A program made the position numbers and the translations under genes. The notes beneath the pieces are model-generated. The model had not been told where the DNA came from. It ran no database searches and saw only the letters and a list, made by a program, of their open reading frames with translations. Shown here one piece after another: positions 23,801-38,300 of a stretch of DNA of 64,000 bases. Within the stretch, counting starts at the first letter, position 1. Every line of letters starts with the position of its first letter. This DNA is from Xiphias gladius (taxonomy: Eukaryota > Chordata > Actinopteri > Istiophoriformes > Xiphiidae), in assembly GCF_016859285.1 (NCBI RefSeq), contig NC_053418.1, forward strand, positions 20,642,829-20,706,828. Reading direction: 5' to 3'.

Positions 23801-26789
23801 TGTCCTCCATAAAATGTGGAAAACAAGAACTGCTAGCTTTCTAGCAAGTAAGGTGGCCATGTTATCACCACCAGCAGAGATTGAGGAATCCCCGCAGGCA
23901 GAATAATCTGAAGTGTTAAGTGACTTGATTTCCCAGTGATTGATCACTGCACAGCCAGATGACAGAGCTTCCTCGATTTGTCTCACCAATTTAATCTCTA
24001 ATTCAATTACACTATTAACACTTGAAGCAGCAGGGCAGGATTAGTCTGGGTGTTACAAATGTTCTGTCCAGAAGGCAAAGTCCGGACTAGATCCAAAGCA
24101 ATTTGTGTCAGTGAAATCCAGTTCAACACTGCACAAGTCAGCAGTGTCCGCACACATTACACAGCTAAATGTCTTTTGGTGAAGCAGGCATTTACTGTTT
24201 TATTTATTTTTTTCTATTTTTTTGTATTTGCCCTCAATAACTTTTTGTAAACTTATGATTTGAAGGCTTTATTCTTTAGTCATGTTCGGCTTTCATGTAG
24301 TTATCATTTGACTGTTGAGTTTTTTTTTTGTGTTGTCACTTTTGACCTTTGAAAATCACATCTCAGTAATCTCATCATTAGAGCGTCAAAGTTCACTAAA
24401 GTTCTGTCTATTTCACTGCTGATGTCGATCCCATTTGCACAACTTCATTTCAAGTGAAGTTAAAATATTGTCTCTCAGTATTGTTGTGTGCGACTTGAAA
24501 GCAGTTGTTAATTATATCCACTTTCCCTCAGTTACCCTTGTGAGAAGATTAGTTTGTAGGAGTAAACCCCTCTCACTTCTCACATGCACAAGTATGTATG
24601 GTGCATGGCCTCACTGTTAAACAGGAGCTGTAATCCACAGTTATCCTTTCTTTGGAAATTAATTATGAGATGTAAACTATAATAGTTTACAGGTCTGCAA
24701 GTGCTAATGTCAGATTGCAGTCACAAAAATAGCAAAAGGTGCTGCTTTTGGTGTTTTTTGACTTGTCACAGCTTAAACATCTGGACTCTTTTTTTTTTTA
24801 GGCTCTCTCTATCTAAATACCAATTAAATGGCCCCTTGCTTTGCTCTTCTGCCTGAGCAAATAACCTGGTTGTGTTCCATCTACTTCTGCACCTGCAAAC
24901 AAAGCCCCCTCCAGGCTTCCTCTGTAATATATCGGCTCAGTGTGGGCGCAGCCCTTTATGTCTGTTCCCACAAGCCACTCATAGTATATTCTGGTGTGGA
25001 AGCACAATAAAACAGGCAGGAGCAAAGGCAGTATATGTTATGTTTTTTTGGTTTTCAAAAGTTACTTGCTGTTTAGATATAGATATTTTAGATATATGAT
25101 AGGATTTTCTCATTACTTTTGCTGTCATGTCATTAAAATGACTGTGAAGATGGCAGCCAAGATGATGCAGTGATGTGCAACCACTTCCATCATTTGATTG
25201 CTGGAGGTGACCCAAAAATGATTAGACTGAAAAGATTTATTTCTTTATTTTTTTGAATCCATTTTAAGAGTCCTTTTTATTCCTACACCCCTACTGAGCG
25301 AATAATGTTTGCTCAGTAGGAGTAATCCTTTCCTCATTACAAAAATTGCACTGAAATGATTTTGTCATGCAAAACTCTTCTGCCATTTTCGGTGTCCTTT
25401 CACCCTCCCCTCTTCATCAGCTGTTACTGTAAAGCCAAGCCCAATCTAATGTGTTTTTGTCCAGATCCTCTTCAGTGCTTGTGTAACCTTGGTTTTGTCT
25501 GCTTGTTTTGGAAAGGTGCTAAACAAAAGTTATTACAATCGTTCATGGCCAGCCCAAACAGCACAGTCCCATCAGTGTTGGTCAAGTGCAAGGAATTAAA
25601 TGCATCTTTCTCATGCTCTATTCTGGGCTTATTGTTTACTCAAGTGCAAACATTGCTGCTAAGAGACTAAACGTGTCCCTCAAATGATTCAGTTATCCTA
25701 CGCTTCTGCAGCACATCAGCAGTTAATAACCAACACCTACCTGCTCTCAAGAATAGCCTCCATCTTATATTACTTAAATGAACTTAAAGTAATAAGCTGG
25801 TATTAGGGGTACTGAATGGACTGACTTAAGGGGAAGGGTGGCCAGGTCTTCTATTATGTTTGAAGGGCAACAACTTAAACTAGTGCCTCCAATCCAATTT
25901 GAGGTGGAGTGCCTCATGAGTTGCTACAGCTGTTCTTATTGGTCAGACTGTGAAGTAGGCCCACAATTTGTTTAAGTGGAGTCCTGTTTGTGGGGCTCAT
26001 TACAGGATGAAATCAGTGGATCGTGCTGGTGTGCTTGCATGAGCTGTTTGTGCATTTGCTGTAATAGTCAGATGAACTGCAGTTGCTGCCGTTGGCTGCT
26101 GGATATGTACTGTAGTTGATGGAGTCTTGATTTCAGTTTAATTTCAGTATGTTGTCTAATGGCAGTCTAACACTTAAGTTCCCTTTTTAAGCATTGGTAA
26201 TAAGATAACATCTGGAGTCATGAAGACACACCTGTCAATGTTGCTCGTGTCACCTGTCAATTGCTGTTAGCCTATTTAACATGAGATGCGACCTTCTGGA
26301 TGAGCTGGACCAATCACAAGCATCAGGTTAATCTGTACATACACTTAGAGCCTTGTACAGGTCTTCTGAGTGGACGCACACAAACACACGTGCACAAGCC
26401 CACACATGCACGCATGCACACACACGCACGAGCACACACACAAACACTTTGGCCTAGGCAAGCAAACCTCAACAGGATGCCTACTCAATGCAATCTCATA
26501 CCATCCTGTCTATTTGTAGCACTTGTTGAAATAGTTTATTTACCGTAATCCAACCACATCTCAGACATGCAATGTCCAGAGGATTAAGTGTTTCAAAGAA
26601 CATAGTTATTTATTAACCAAGAAGCATCTGTTATGTGGTGTAGTTGTTGGATTATGAGTTGATGTTAACTTGAGGATTACATTTGTCTGAGGGGGGATGT
26701 GAGGGATGTCCTTGTGCAGCGGTGAATCTGTGAATGGTACAGTAGTATTCTGTTAAAGAGTAAATGGGATGTGTGGTCTTCTCTTTTAG
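20839..26789 (+). other. igsf9: igsf9 intron 1 (putative)
   Basis: Non-coding between the putative first exon and the signal-peptide exon. No exon of another gene was recognised on either strand. A 10-bp hairpin lies at 25290-25320, and CA-rich sequence at 26377-26445. Confidence 0.5.
25290..25320. repeat. Perfect 10-bp inverted repeat
   Basis: CCTACTGAGC (25290-25299) and GCTCAGTAGG (25311-25320) around an 11-base loop. No family recognised. Confidence 0.6.
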
Positions 26790-26824
26790 GTTGGGAGATG
26801 TGTGAAGAAGTGTGACGAACGGCC

Positions 26825-29800
26825 ATGGGACTGGAGAGACGGTGGCTTCAGGCTGTCACAACTGCTGTAGCCATCTGTCTGCTAAGTAAGTATGCTGATG
26901 CACATATGGATCCATCACATACATTTACAATGCATTTACTTATTTCATTCCTCATTTTGAGCTTTTACAGTTTTTCACAGTTACAGGCATTTCTAAGTAC
27001 TGAGTTATCTTCACCAAAGCTCTTAGTAGTACTCTTAATGATAAAAATGCTTTTCAAGAAACTGTTAACAAACCCTTTATTCAGAAAATGCATTCATATT
27101 ATCAAAACATTGAAGACATTTTATAAAAAGGAATAAATCATACAAAACAGCTGGAACTTTTATTGCAGTATGGCACCCACAATTAAATAAATCATTTTAC
27201 AAGTTGTTGTAGATTGTGTTCTGCTAACTTGCAAAAATACACAAAACAGTAAATCATGTTTTGAGACATGAGACATGAGACACAATCATGTAACACTGAC
27301 ATAGAAAATTCACTTAACGTGTAAATAGGACTTGCACATGTACAGTACCGATAAACTATGATGAAAATCTGCTTTGTATGATCGCATTTACATGATGATG
27401 ATGATGATGATGTTGCTTAGTAATATGTCATTGCTTTAGTCTTTGAAGACTTATTTTAAATATGTTCACCACATTATGTAACATTATTACAGTGTCTCTG
27501 TCACCTTTAACTTACTATTTTAGGTTTTAAATTCATTTCAATTAAATTCAATTAAATAATTGGTTGAATTTGTGCACATTTAACTTATTTTGTGTCAAAA
27601 CTATGGACAACCAAATTCATAGTTGGCTGTTTTATTAACTGCATGAAATGAGATTAAAAAGTAGAATCTTATAAAATGCTTTGTCCAGTGATATCATGTC
27701 ATATCTTCAAACAAATTTCCTTTTCCATAAGACTTTCTGTTTGGGCTTTTTTTAGTTTGTAACTCAACCAGTTGTTCTTCCTCTAATTGTCTGTCTGCCA
27801 TTTGTTTGCATTTTTACCAAAAGTTGATTGTTTACTAACATCAACAAGACCTATGTCCCTTAATATGGTGAATCATGGCAAAGCAGTTGGCATATGTCGC
27901 CATTTAGCTGCCTACATACAGTTTGAGTGACACCATAATGAATTTGGCATGGCTCCCATTGCCTTACATTGGAGAAAGTAAAGAGGAGGGGTTACAGCAC
28001 AGACATGAGTGGACGAGAGAGAATGGATCCAAAAATCCAACTTAAATAGTGTCTCTGGCTGTGGATTTAGATCAATCCTGGATTTATGCTACCCCCAACC
28101 CTAGGCACGCTTCTGTGTTTACGTTCATGTTTTTGTAAGTGGGGGCAGTGGGATTGATTGTACTGGTCCGCAGACCATGTGTGTACCCCAGGGGGTGGTC
28201 GGAGGTTGGCTTGAGAGAGCACAGAGGATCCAGTTGCCCTGCATCAGAGTATCACCACCAGCCCCCCTTCCGAGATTAAAGTAATCACCAGGCCAGATGA
28301 GTAGCAGAGCAAACACTGGCACCCAGTTGCGCTCACCGTCGTGAGTACATGGCACTGAGGGAGAGAGAGCGGAGTTAGAGAGAGGAGAGGCTGGTCCAGA
28401 TGTCACTAATGGGACTGCTGTGTGTTTGCAGGCTTTTCAGCTATACGATCTTGTCAAAAAATGGTACTCGATTGTTTTACATGCCCTCTGATGGCCTAGC
28501 TTTTGACAGGGAACACTCAGGGGAAGTCATATTCAGTGGCTGTTTCGAGGTCCAGTTCAACAATGCATTTATGGATACATTTTTGCTTCTTTCTTAATCT
28601 GTTTCCCACCAACTTTTCTGCATCTTCACCTCTTGCTGCCTCTGTGGTCAAGCTCCCTCCTCTCACCCCAGAGATATTACTTTGAAGTATTTTAACTATT
28701 CTAAGCATAGAAAGCAATTTTCACAGGAATGACTGACCAAAAATTCCAGAGAGGTTAATCTGGCTCTCTCTGGCAGCCATAACTCTTTCTAAAAGGCTCA
28801 TATTTCACAGGCTCTAATATAACATGATTTATGTTGTTTATTCACATGTGTAATCTTTATTGCTTTCTATGCTCTCAGCAAATGTACACAGTGGATCCTG
28901 TGCTTTATCCTGGTCATATGCTGTTGTCTTTACAGGTGTGTCTCAAGTTGTGTCATCGTTGGTTCGTGCCAGAGAGGGGGGCTCTGTAGAGCTGGGCTGC
29001 AGTCTCACTCATGCATCCAAAGAAGCCACCACCCCAAACCTCTTTCCTTTACATGTGGTGGAGTGGGTGCGCCTTGGTTACAATGTTCCCATCCTCATCA
29101 AATTTGGCGTGTATGCGCCTCGTGTTCATCCAAACTATAAGGGTAAGAGTTATTCAGATGTGTTCAATTACACATTCCTTTCAAAAAACTGATTTTACTT
29201 GACTGGATGTCCATTGCCTTGAAGTAGACCTGTTAGACCTTGCTTCGACGGAATCCTTTTTTGCGACTGCTTTAGTGGTTTGACAGCACATAAACCCTCA
29301 TGTGGGGTTTGATAAACATTTCTCAGTAGGACAAAGAAGAGCTGAACTTGAAGCTACCAGTTTGTTTCTGGAAGGATGCAAGAGACTGAGCACCAATTGA
29401 CAGATTTCACTAATTATGGTTCAGTAGAGTTTGGTGAGGGGAGGGGAGGGGAGGTGTCCATGTGACAATTTTTCTCTTTCACGTTGCATTACATGCATCT
29501 GTCGTGTGTGGGCAAAAGGTAGACATAAGGAGGTTACACTGGTATTTATGAAGACTTGGCCAGGGGAAGTCTGGATGAAACAACACCCCAAATAGGTAAT
29601 CCATCCAAACCACAATCCCTGTAATTACTGGTGGTGTTCAGTCTGTGTGTTTCCAGACTGCAGTTGTAGTGCAGGGAGAAGGGGAAGGGAGAGAATGCAT
29701 GTGTTTTAATGGAGGCAGTTAAAGGGGGGTGGGGTAGCTGAGCAAGAAGAAGGGGGGTACCAGTAACGCTGTGCATGGGAGGATTAAGAGTGTAGGTGGG

Positions 29801-32800
29801 GGCTTGGTGGTCTGATGACAGTGTTTTATTAGTATGCTGAGGGGTGACCCAGTAAGGGGAGATTGTCGTGCTGGAAGGAGGTTGGATGAAGCATTGGGAA
29901 TAATGGGAGTTTTCTTGCTAGAGCCCTATAATCCTGTCATTGTATTCCAGAGAACAAAAGACCAAGTGGGGTATCACAACCTCCCCTTGCTTTGCCAAAG
30001 CTAACAGGACTACTAGGACACCCAAATCCTATACTGTCCCCACTAGGTCACTAGAATGTACAGGGAACCTGGCTTAAAGGCCTCCACATTTGTCGTATTA
30101 GAACTTGTTTTAACAGGACATCCTACAGAAACATGATTGCAGTGTCATGATAACCCAGGAACCACATTTGAGGTCTACAAAGGCTGAACCACAAATAGGC
30201 TACCCCCACAGTTGGGCTACATGCGTTTGGCATGTTAACCCTCTTGTAGGTTGTTAACCATGTCATTGTTTAAGGGTAGTCATCTGATGCACAAGCAGCC
30301 ATAATGAAGTAAACAACATTGCAGAGATGTAGCAGAGTAGAAGACTGTTTGGGATGTCCCGATATTTTGCCATATCCATCACTTGTGTGTACTTGTCTGG
30401 TGTGGGCTTTACCCCTGTCTGCCTCAGATCCTCATATCTCCCCTCCCACTGGAGGCAGATGGTAGCATGTGAAGCGTGTCAGTGCTGTGGGTCTAATGTA
30501 TTCTACCCTCAAATTAAACTGTCGGGGGATTTCAGATTCAACCCACAAGACAGTCAAGTAGGCAACCATTTCCTGATATTTGTCTTGGCTTGTCTAAGAT
30601 CAGGAACAAGAGCACAGGGATGATTTACATTTCAAGGTTTGAGATCAAGAAACAGTTAAAAGATCAAGAAAATGAATTATAATGGGTATTGCAGCAACCT
30701 GTACTGGTGTTCAGAGCTGGGAGGGATTTACAGCATAATAGCTGCCTCCAATAAAGCTAAGTAAGGTGTCAGACTTGTATATGTAAGACTAATTCTAAGT
30801 GCTTCCTTTCCTTCCTTTGGTGGACTCATTGCATTGCAAATGCCGCACATTTAAGTAGGTTAAAATAAACCATAAAAAACATTCCCAAAAGGGTGTCTGT
30901 CTTTGCCCTGCTGCTTATACTCACACACACTGATGCTATCTGCCATTTTTAGAATCTGGGATGACTGTTTCACTCCATTAAACCAACAATTTTTTTTGAT
31001 ATGATATCAGGTGTATTTGAGGCGTGCCATGACTAGAGAGTGGCGTCCTTCTGTTCAACCTGTTAGACACCAGGCTCTCTAGGTCTCAGAGAGCTTCTCT
31101 TGTCTACTTGGAGTGAATCAGGAAGGTATTAGTACTCCTCATCCCTCCTCCTCTCTGTTTCATCTCGCAGGGCTGACCATTAGTCAACTCACAACAAAGA
31201 GGAAACAGCCGGATAAACTCTGACTGACACACTATTATAGTCTGTTTGAGTTGTAGTTGTTGAGACAATATGTTCAAGTCTTGCAGTGTCAGGATGGTTT
31301 ACTTTTGCAGGGCTAGATCAAACGTCTCTGTGTGCTGAAGTAAATCAGTAGAGACTGTGAGCAGGGGACTCCGACCTGAGGTTAGAACGACAATGGGCAA
31401 AACCCCAGATCTCAGCAGGCCTCCATCACGCTCTCAGTGTGACCTCTGAACACTGGAAAAGTTAAGGCCTGCACTTGTCGCACACTAGCACAAGTAATGT
31501 ACACACACACTTACATCTACCAGTGCATCTACACAAACCCTGAACTCAATAACCTTTCCCTTTGTAAACCTAAAGTGGAATTAAGAACTATGATTTTGCA
31601 AAGGTGAGTCTATTCGATGACTCCAAAAGTAAAATTTTAGGACAGCTGAAAGGTGAAACTGATCACCCTTATCATTACCAAGCAGTTTTTCTGCTACAAC
31701 TAGACCAGGATGATGTGCAGCAAACAATGACACAATGTAAGAAGAATAGATGGCTGCAATTTGGGAATTTCATGTTAGCCAGCTTACAGCAGCAGGTTAT
31801 TAAAAAGGTCCTCTTTACCTCATTTTTTAGGTGTGTCGCTGGCCAGATTCATATGAAGAGCAGGAGATCAGAGTCAGTGCTTCATATTAAATCCTGTTCC
31901 ACTTTGGAGATGTGGTCCAAGTGTCTTTTTGTGGCCTTTATGAAAAGTAGGAGGGTAATAGCTGAAGTACTCCACTGCTATAAGATTACTTAATGTGAGT
32001 GTAAAGTCGGATAAAGTTACGTTTTATTTTTAGGAACATTGCCCACAATATTTTGACAAAGTTTGATGTGCACTAATGATGTGGATTACTCTTGGAGTTA
32101 TTAAGGATTTTCTTCACCGCAATGAACTCCATATTTTAAGAATCTTAAAATTAATACTTTGCTTCATGATCATGTATAAGGGATAATGCCCAAGGTAAGT
32201 GAAGTTGCCGCTCTAGTGAAATTTGGCATGTGAGCTGTGTGTGCTTGCAGGTGCAGGGGTTAACAGAGCCGGACAAAGTGAGAGGGACAGAGTTAACTGT
32301 AATCTATCTCACGACAAAGAGCTATTCATAAGAGGGTTAAACTGATTAGGGAGACAGGAGGATTGAAGAGAGAAATTTGGGGGAGTGGGAGGGGTGAGCT
32401 GTCAGAGGCAGGGGGCTGGTCCCAGATTTATGATTGTATTCAAATCAAAACACATCCCACAATGCACCTCTGCCTGGCTCTCTTATGTACATACTGATGG
32501 ACAAAGAAAAGCAGTGCTGATGCTTCTCCAAACAGAATAATCTTTCTTCCGTTATAGTTACCCCTGCTATTGTATCACATGAAATTCACTATACTCCATG
32601 TATTATTATGTCAGTAAAAACCAGTGGGAACCCTCAATGCAAAAATCACATGTTGATTCCATTCCTTTGGAACAACAAAAGCCTTGTCCTCCAGCTTTAG
32701 TTACCATAAAACTAAGTGAACCTACAATATAACAGTACTACATGTTAAGAAAGTGTTTAAAATCACAAATGTAAACCAAAATGAACAAGAGTTACTATAT

Positions 32801-35273
32801 GTGGGAAAAATGCATGCAGTGTAAACTGTCCTTAGTTGCAGAAAAGCCACATCAATCTTGTCTTTAAACTAAAGAAAAAAAAAGAATAGAAGATCAGAAA
32901 CCGTGAGACATGGCCAGCCCCTGCCCAGCATCAAAGCTCTGAAAGATGAGTTATTCCTGAACTGCCACCCACTGGGTGAGAACCTGACTTTCGCTAGTAA
33001 GAAGAGGGTGCGTCTCAGAGGTTCACACAGCACCGGTGGATTAACGTTTCCATTTCATACCCTTGGCTGTGGTGCAGCTCGACCTGTTGAAAACAAGGGC
33101 TCATTTTAAGGTAGACTGGAGCTGTCATGTGATAGCTGCTGGAGAAAAAACAGTGAGGAGGAGGAGGGTGGACACAAGAAAGGAGCAGCAGCTATTGTTT
33201 CAGCCATTCTGTGTTCACCATAGACATGAAGTTTGTCTCTTGAGGAGGACTCGTGGACATTGTGCTAATGTAGCACCAAGGGGAGTGATGAATGTGTCTG
33301 CTGGAGAATTATGGAGCACAGAGGTCAGAAAGGTCAACCTCTCATTGGTTTTCAGTGGATTATCGATGCACACAATCAAGTAACCTCTCCATAACCTCTA
33401 GTTCAGTTCCTCTTGGATTTAGAAAAAGGGTGGGTTTTTACTGATATGGTTGATCATTTTTCAACTCCAGTCATTCCAGCATATTTGCATTATATCTGTG
33501 CATCAGGCCATCAGGGAGAAAAGCAACATTTTTTTGCTAATAATCTTTTGGCGCAGAGCACTGGCCTAGTGCCATTTGAGGTTCCATTTCAAGTCCAAAG
33601 ATGCAACATTCAAATTTAAATAAAGCAACATTTGTCACACAGCGTTGGCCTTTTGTCTGTCCACGGGCTGAAAGGAAAATAAAGTCCTCTCTTTTTTGGC
33701 CTCTCATTTTTTTTCTCTCTCCCTTTGCTGCCTCATGTTTTGTGGAGGTGAAACAAGACTGTTTTTTAAACCCAAACATGTTTTTCCCCGACTTGTAATT
33801 TTTCAAATCTGTGACAGAAGAAATCCACCCTCCCCCCGCATGATCGACCCGCCTCTACCCACGTTTGGCAACGCCGTGTTTCTACAGCAACTGAATTCAA
33901 ATCTAAACCTACAGCCCAGGCTTTTCTTGGTCTCATCACTATGGTAACCTGGGAGAATGAGGATTGGGGGGCTGCTGTCTCTTTGTAATGATGGACAAGA
34001 GGGAGGCTACGGGAAAGGGTTAAGTGTTTGACAGCGAAACCAGAACTCCCCTGTTAAGATCCAGGGGGCAGGGCACTCCCCAAATTTTGAAAATCAACAT
34101 GTATACACACCCACGTGCTTCTGAACCCACGACCAGTGCACATGGTCAGTCAGTGGGATTTTCACAGGCTGCGTTTTGTTCATGTTACAAAATATGACAA
34201 GAGGTGCTATTAGCCACAGTGATCTTTAAATATCCCATAATATTTAGCCACATGAGGATTAGGTTTATGTTAAAGAGGGTTTGTGTGATTTTGCACGTGA
34301 AAGTGTTTTTCCTCTTAGTCTGCAGTGGGCAGTTAATGCCATGTCTGATTGGAAAAGGTTGCATAGGAAATGGGCAGCTCAGGGAGGATCCCTCACAGAG
34401 AGATAAGAGGAAAATGCCTACAGTTATCCCCATACCTGTTATCATCTCCCTGCACATTTCCTCTATCCAAGCCCTACCCACTTGTTTGAAAGATGCTGAC
34501 CTGAAATCAGAGGCATTCATTTTATGGAGACTCTAAGTGAGCACCGCCCATGTAATGCTGGTCTGTCTTTTAGGAGGTCAGTCAATCATTAAACCTAACT
34601 GTTAACCACAGCAACAGCCCCAGTCAGGAATGCAGGGTTAATTGTTAGCTATTGATGTCTGTCTTTACTCTCAGTGTGTGTTCCACCATGTCTTAAGGCC
34701 ATGAATAGCGTTAAATGAATTTCATAGCTTTCAGGCTTTTCTCCAGTCACTGCTGTCTGGAGGTAAACCAGTGTGAATAGTAAGGATATTATGTTTCTTC
34801 TGATACTGTTTCTTCAAGGTTGCAGGACATTCAAGAATTCTCTTACATACAATATCTATGTTTAGAGGACATTTGTTCTCAACCTAAAAAATGAATGATG
34901 AAGATCATTTTTTAAATTTGCAGTGCCAAATTTTTTACTTTGCACAGAGGACTGAATGTGACAGCCATTACCTATATCATCTAAGCAACGTGTTGGTAGC
35001 AAGCAAGAATGACGGGATGCCGGAAACTTCTCAACATTCCTCTGTTAACTTTCGGACTGCTTTTGTCAGGGCCTGGTATGAGCAACGTGTGTGTTTTCTC
35101 AGTGTGTAAACCACTGAGAGTGAAGGGGGGGGAAAAAAGAGTTCATTGAGAGACAGAATAAAAGGAGGGTGGGTGGATGTGGAAGGGTAACTTCAGTACC
35201 CTGAAAACCAGTCTGCTGTCACCAGGCAACCTACAGATCAAGTTTCAAAGCCTGACAAGCAGTTGTTAGAAGT

Positions 35274-35322
<49 letters not shown>

Positions 35323-38300
35323 CACATGCACCTACTGTTTGTTCATAGATCCAACAGTGTGTTTAAGGGTGCTCACACACCAGTTCAGAGCGTGAATCTG
35401 CATGCCCCAAATTGTTTATCTCTGTCCAGTGCCCCTCATTGATAAACAATACAGGTGACTCATTTTATCATGCAGCCTTTGTAGAAATCCTTTTTAAGCT
35501 GAGGAATTACAAAAATGAAAAGAAGATAACAGACTCAAACACTTTTTTCTATTTTGGTGATTTAATGAAAATGCATTCAGGAGTTCTTGGCATGCTCATT
35601 CTAGCTCTCCACTCCACCCAAAACCTAAATGACAGGACATCATCTTCATCTGTAATCTTGCATATCATTACAATCATCAGTTGAGTGATTCATGTTTGTA
35701 CTACTTTACGGCCACTGACTTCTCATCCTCTGAGCTACATATTTGTCTGACACCTCTCTTATTTTCATAAATCTTAATGTGATTGGTTATTTGCTACAAA
35801 CAAATATGACTTTTAGTATAGCCTTTGTGACACTGGATGCCTGAGTCCTCTGCATGGTAAGCCCTCTTCCTGCTTGTGCTGACTCTGCCTGTCTGGCTGT
35901 GAGTCTGTGTGCTGACCCTCTCTCTCTCTCTCTCTCTTTCTGTGTCTCTCACCCTTTCCTCTTTGCCGCCCCCCCCCAGGCCGTGTGTCACTGACCCGGG
36001 GTGCCTCTCTGCTGGTGGAACGGCTGACCCTGGCGGACGAGGGCTGGTTCGAATGCCGCATCCTGCTCCTGGACAGCAAAACGGACAACTTTCGTAATGG
36101 CACATGGACCTTCCTCTCCATCACAGGTGCAGCACTGCAGGGTTTTGGGGACTTGGATGCTGCTCCTTTCTTTGCTCGTCACTGGCACTGTCCTTGTTTA
36201 GAAAAGCCACAGCACGATGGCTGGCTGGGACTCTGAAGTTCCTGGCAAGCTGAATACCCTGAGTTTCATTGCAGCGTATGATTAGGTTCTGTGTGATGTA
36301 CGGTGAACACAGTGGTCAAATCTTGTGTTTGTCTGTGCCTAGCCTGCTGTGAGCGGATGTAATTGTAAGAGTTGGTTTTAAGAATAACAGGAACAGGACA
36401 ATGTATGTGCTACTTGTGTGGGATTAAGGTAAAAGGCTTAAATCTTTTAACCCAACTACTTTTCACTCTGTCACACACGCACTGCTTATGCCGGAGTAGA
36501 GTTGGAAGTTGTATTGAGAGTGAAAATTAGTATTTAAGTAGTATTTGATATGGTTGTACTACAGTGACTGAAAGGGCTGCATGTGCTGCATCAGGCTACA
36601 GATGAGCACTGGATGCCTTTCTTGCACATAATAGTATTAGATCAGTGTAATACATGCAAACCCAAACTTGACACTGAACTTGTAGATTGACAGTGATGAA
36701 ATATTTCGTCTGCCAGTTTGTATAGTTTCAGGGGGATTCACTGAGGTTCGGTGGTATCTCAGTTATTGTGTAACATTTACATTTGTGATACTTGAAGCAC
36801 AAAAACACCAAGTTTGGAAACATTAATAGTGTCTCTCTCCAAATATACTGATACAGTTACTTATCTTGTTGTGAATAGTTTCAATGAGAACGCTATATCC
36901 AGCTATACTAACTGCCAATCTCCACACAGAGGGTACAAAAACTGCTCACAATGTCTGGGGATTATTTAGATAACATTTATTGAGAAATTGTTCAATTTGA
37001 AGATGTTATGGTTGGCTGTTAACTTCTGCATTTAGACTTCAACGTCAAGTTACTGCTTGGATTTTCCTCTATGTCCCATGTGAATATGTAATTAAAAATA
37101 ATTATTCCATCTTCCGTCTGTGTTCTAGCTCCACCTGTGTTTATCAAGAAACCACCAACTTTTGTGGAGGTTCTGCTGGGAGACTCACTGACTCTCAGCT
37201 GTGGAGCCCATGGCAACCCTCGACCAACTGTTGTCTGGCATAAAGACGAGAGTCCAATTGAGAAACATGAAAAAATTAAAGTGAGGAGCATTAAGAGATG
37301 GCATTTGCAGTATTTTAATTGAATACTTTATAATTAGCAGTTTCTTTAGGAGCAATAACTTCGATGTTCCGTTGAAGGAAACTGCTTTGTTGTCCTCTCC
37401 ATGACTGCTTCATGATGTTTCTCCAACTTTTCTCTCTTTCTTTGATCCTCTTGCTCTTTACCTTCGCCCCATTTTAGGTGCTCAATGGTACATTGTCTTT
37501 GGCCTCCGTCACAAGAAATATTTCAGGAGTATACAAATGTCACGTGTCCAACTCAGAGGGGAACCTGACCCACTCTATGCAGCTGCAGGTCAAAGGTCAG
37601 TGTCCAACTGTCAATCATCAGGGAGAGACAGAATCTCTGCTTATCTAGTGTAAGCATGTGCTGTGATGACCAGCTAACAAGACAGAGCTTTTGTATTTTT
37701 TGAAAATAACATCAACCACACGTCTTCTCAGATAGATTAAATTTTCTTCTCATCCCCGTCTTGCTCAAAAGCTTTATGATCTAGCTGTGCTACCGAAAAC
37801 CCAGTGAACAGTTTGAGAATCATGGTTACATAGTCTATACTGCCACCTAGAGTCTATTCCCTGCTCTTGCAATGATTTAAGACGTAAGAATTGGCACCAT
37901 TCAACGCTGACCTTTCTACTAATCATGACTGACTGCATCACTATACACAGACATAATATTTACATCAGCGTGTCTCATCTTTTTCTCCAATTTGCCAAAA
38001 AGGTCCTCCAATCATCATCATCTCACCAGAGGACACCACTCTCAACATGTCCCAGGATGCAGTTCTGCAGTGCCAGGCTGACGCCTACCCTTCCAATCTC
38101 ACCTATGAGTGGTTGAAACAAGGACAGAATGTTTACCATATTGAGTGAGTCCAGGTCTTTGAAATATCTATGAAGAGAAGATATTTCATGCATATTTTTT
38201 CTGCTAATGTAAAACATAGTGAGACATACCAATAATCAATCACAGTATGCTCATTTACTTCAATGGAATATGAAGAACAATTTATAAAGGAATCTCTTCT

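Larger units (their letters stand above)
29143..35979 (+). other. igsf9: Large igsf9 intron splitting the first Ig domain
   Basis: A 6.8-kb intron between the two exons of Ig domain 1. No exon recognised. It carries GGGGA repeats near 29437-29455, a TG tract running into 17 G at 35280-35322, and a CT-rich and C-rich tract directly before the acceptor (35917-35979). Confidence 0.75.

Noticed and set aside
28125-28406. 93-codon minus-strand frame in an igsf9 intron
   Set aside because: Pro/Ser-rich, GC-richer patch without any recognised motif; probably chance.
31604-31993. 129-codon open frame in the large igsf9 intron
   Set aside because: No recognisable domain, no promoter or splice context; fits chance in a 6.8-kb intron.
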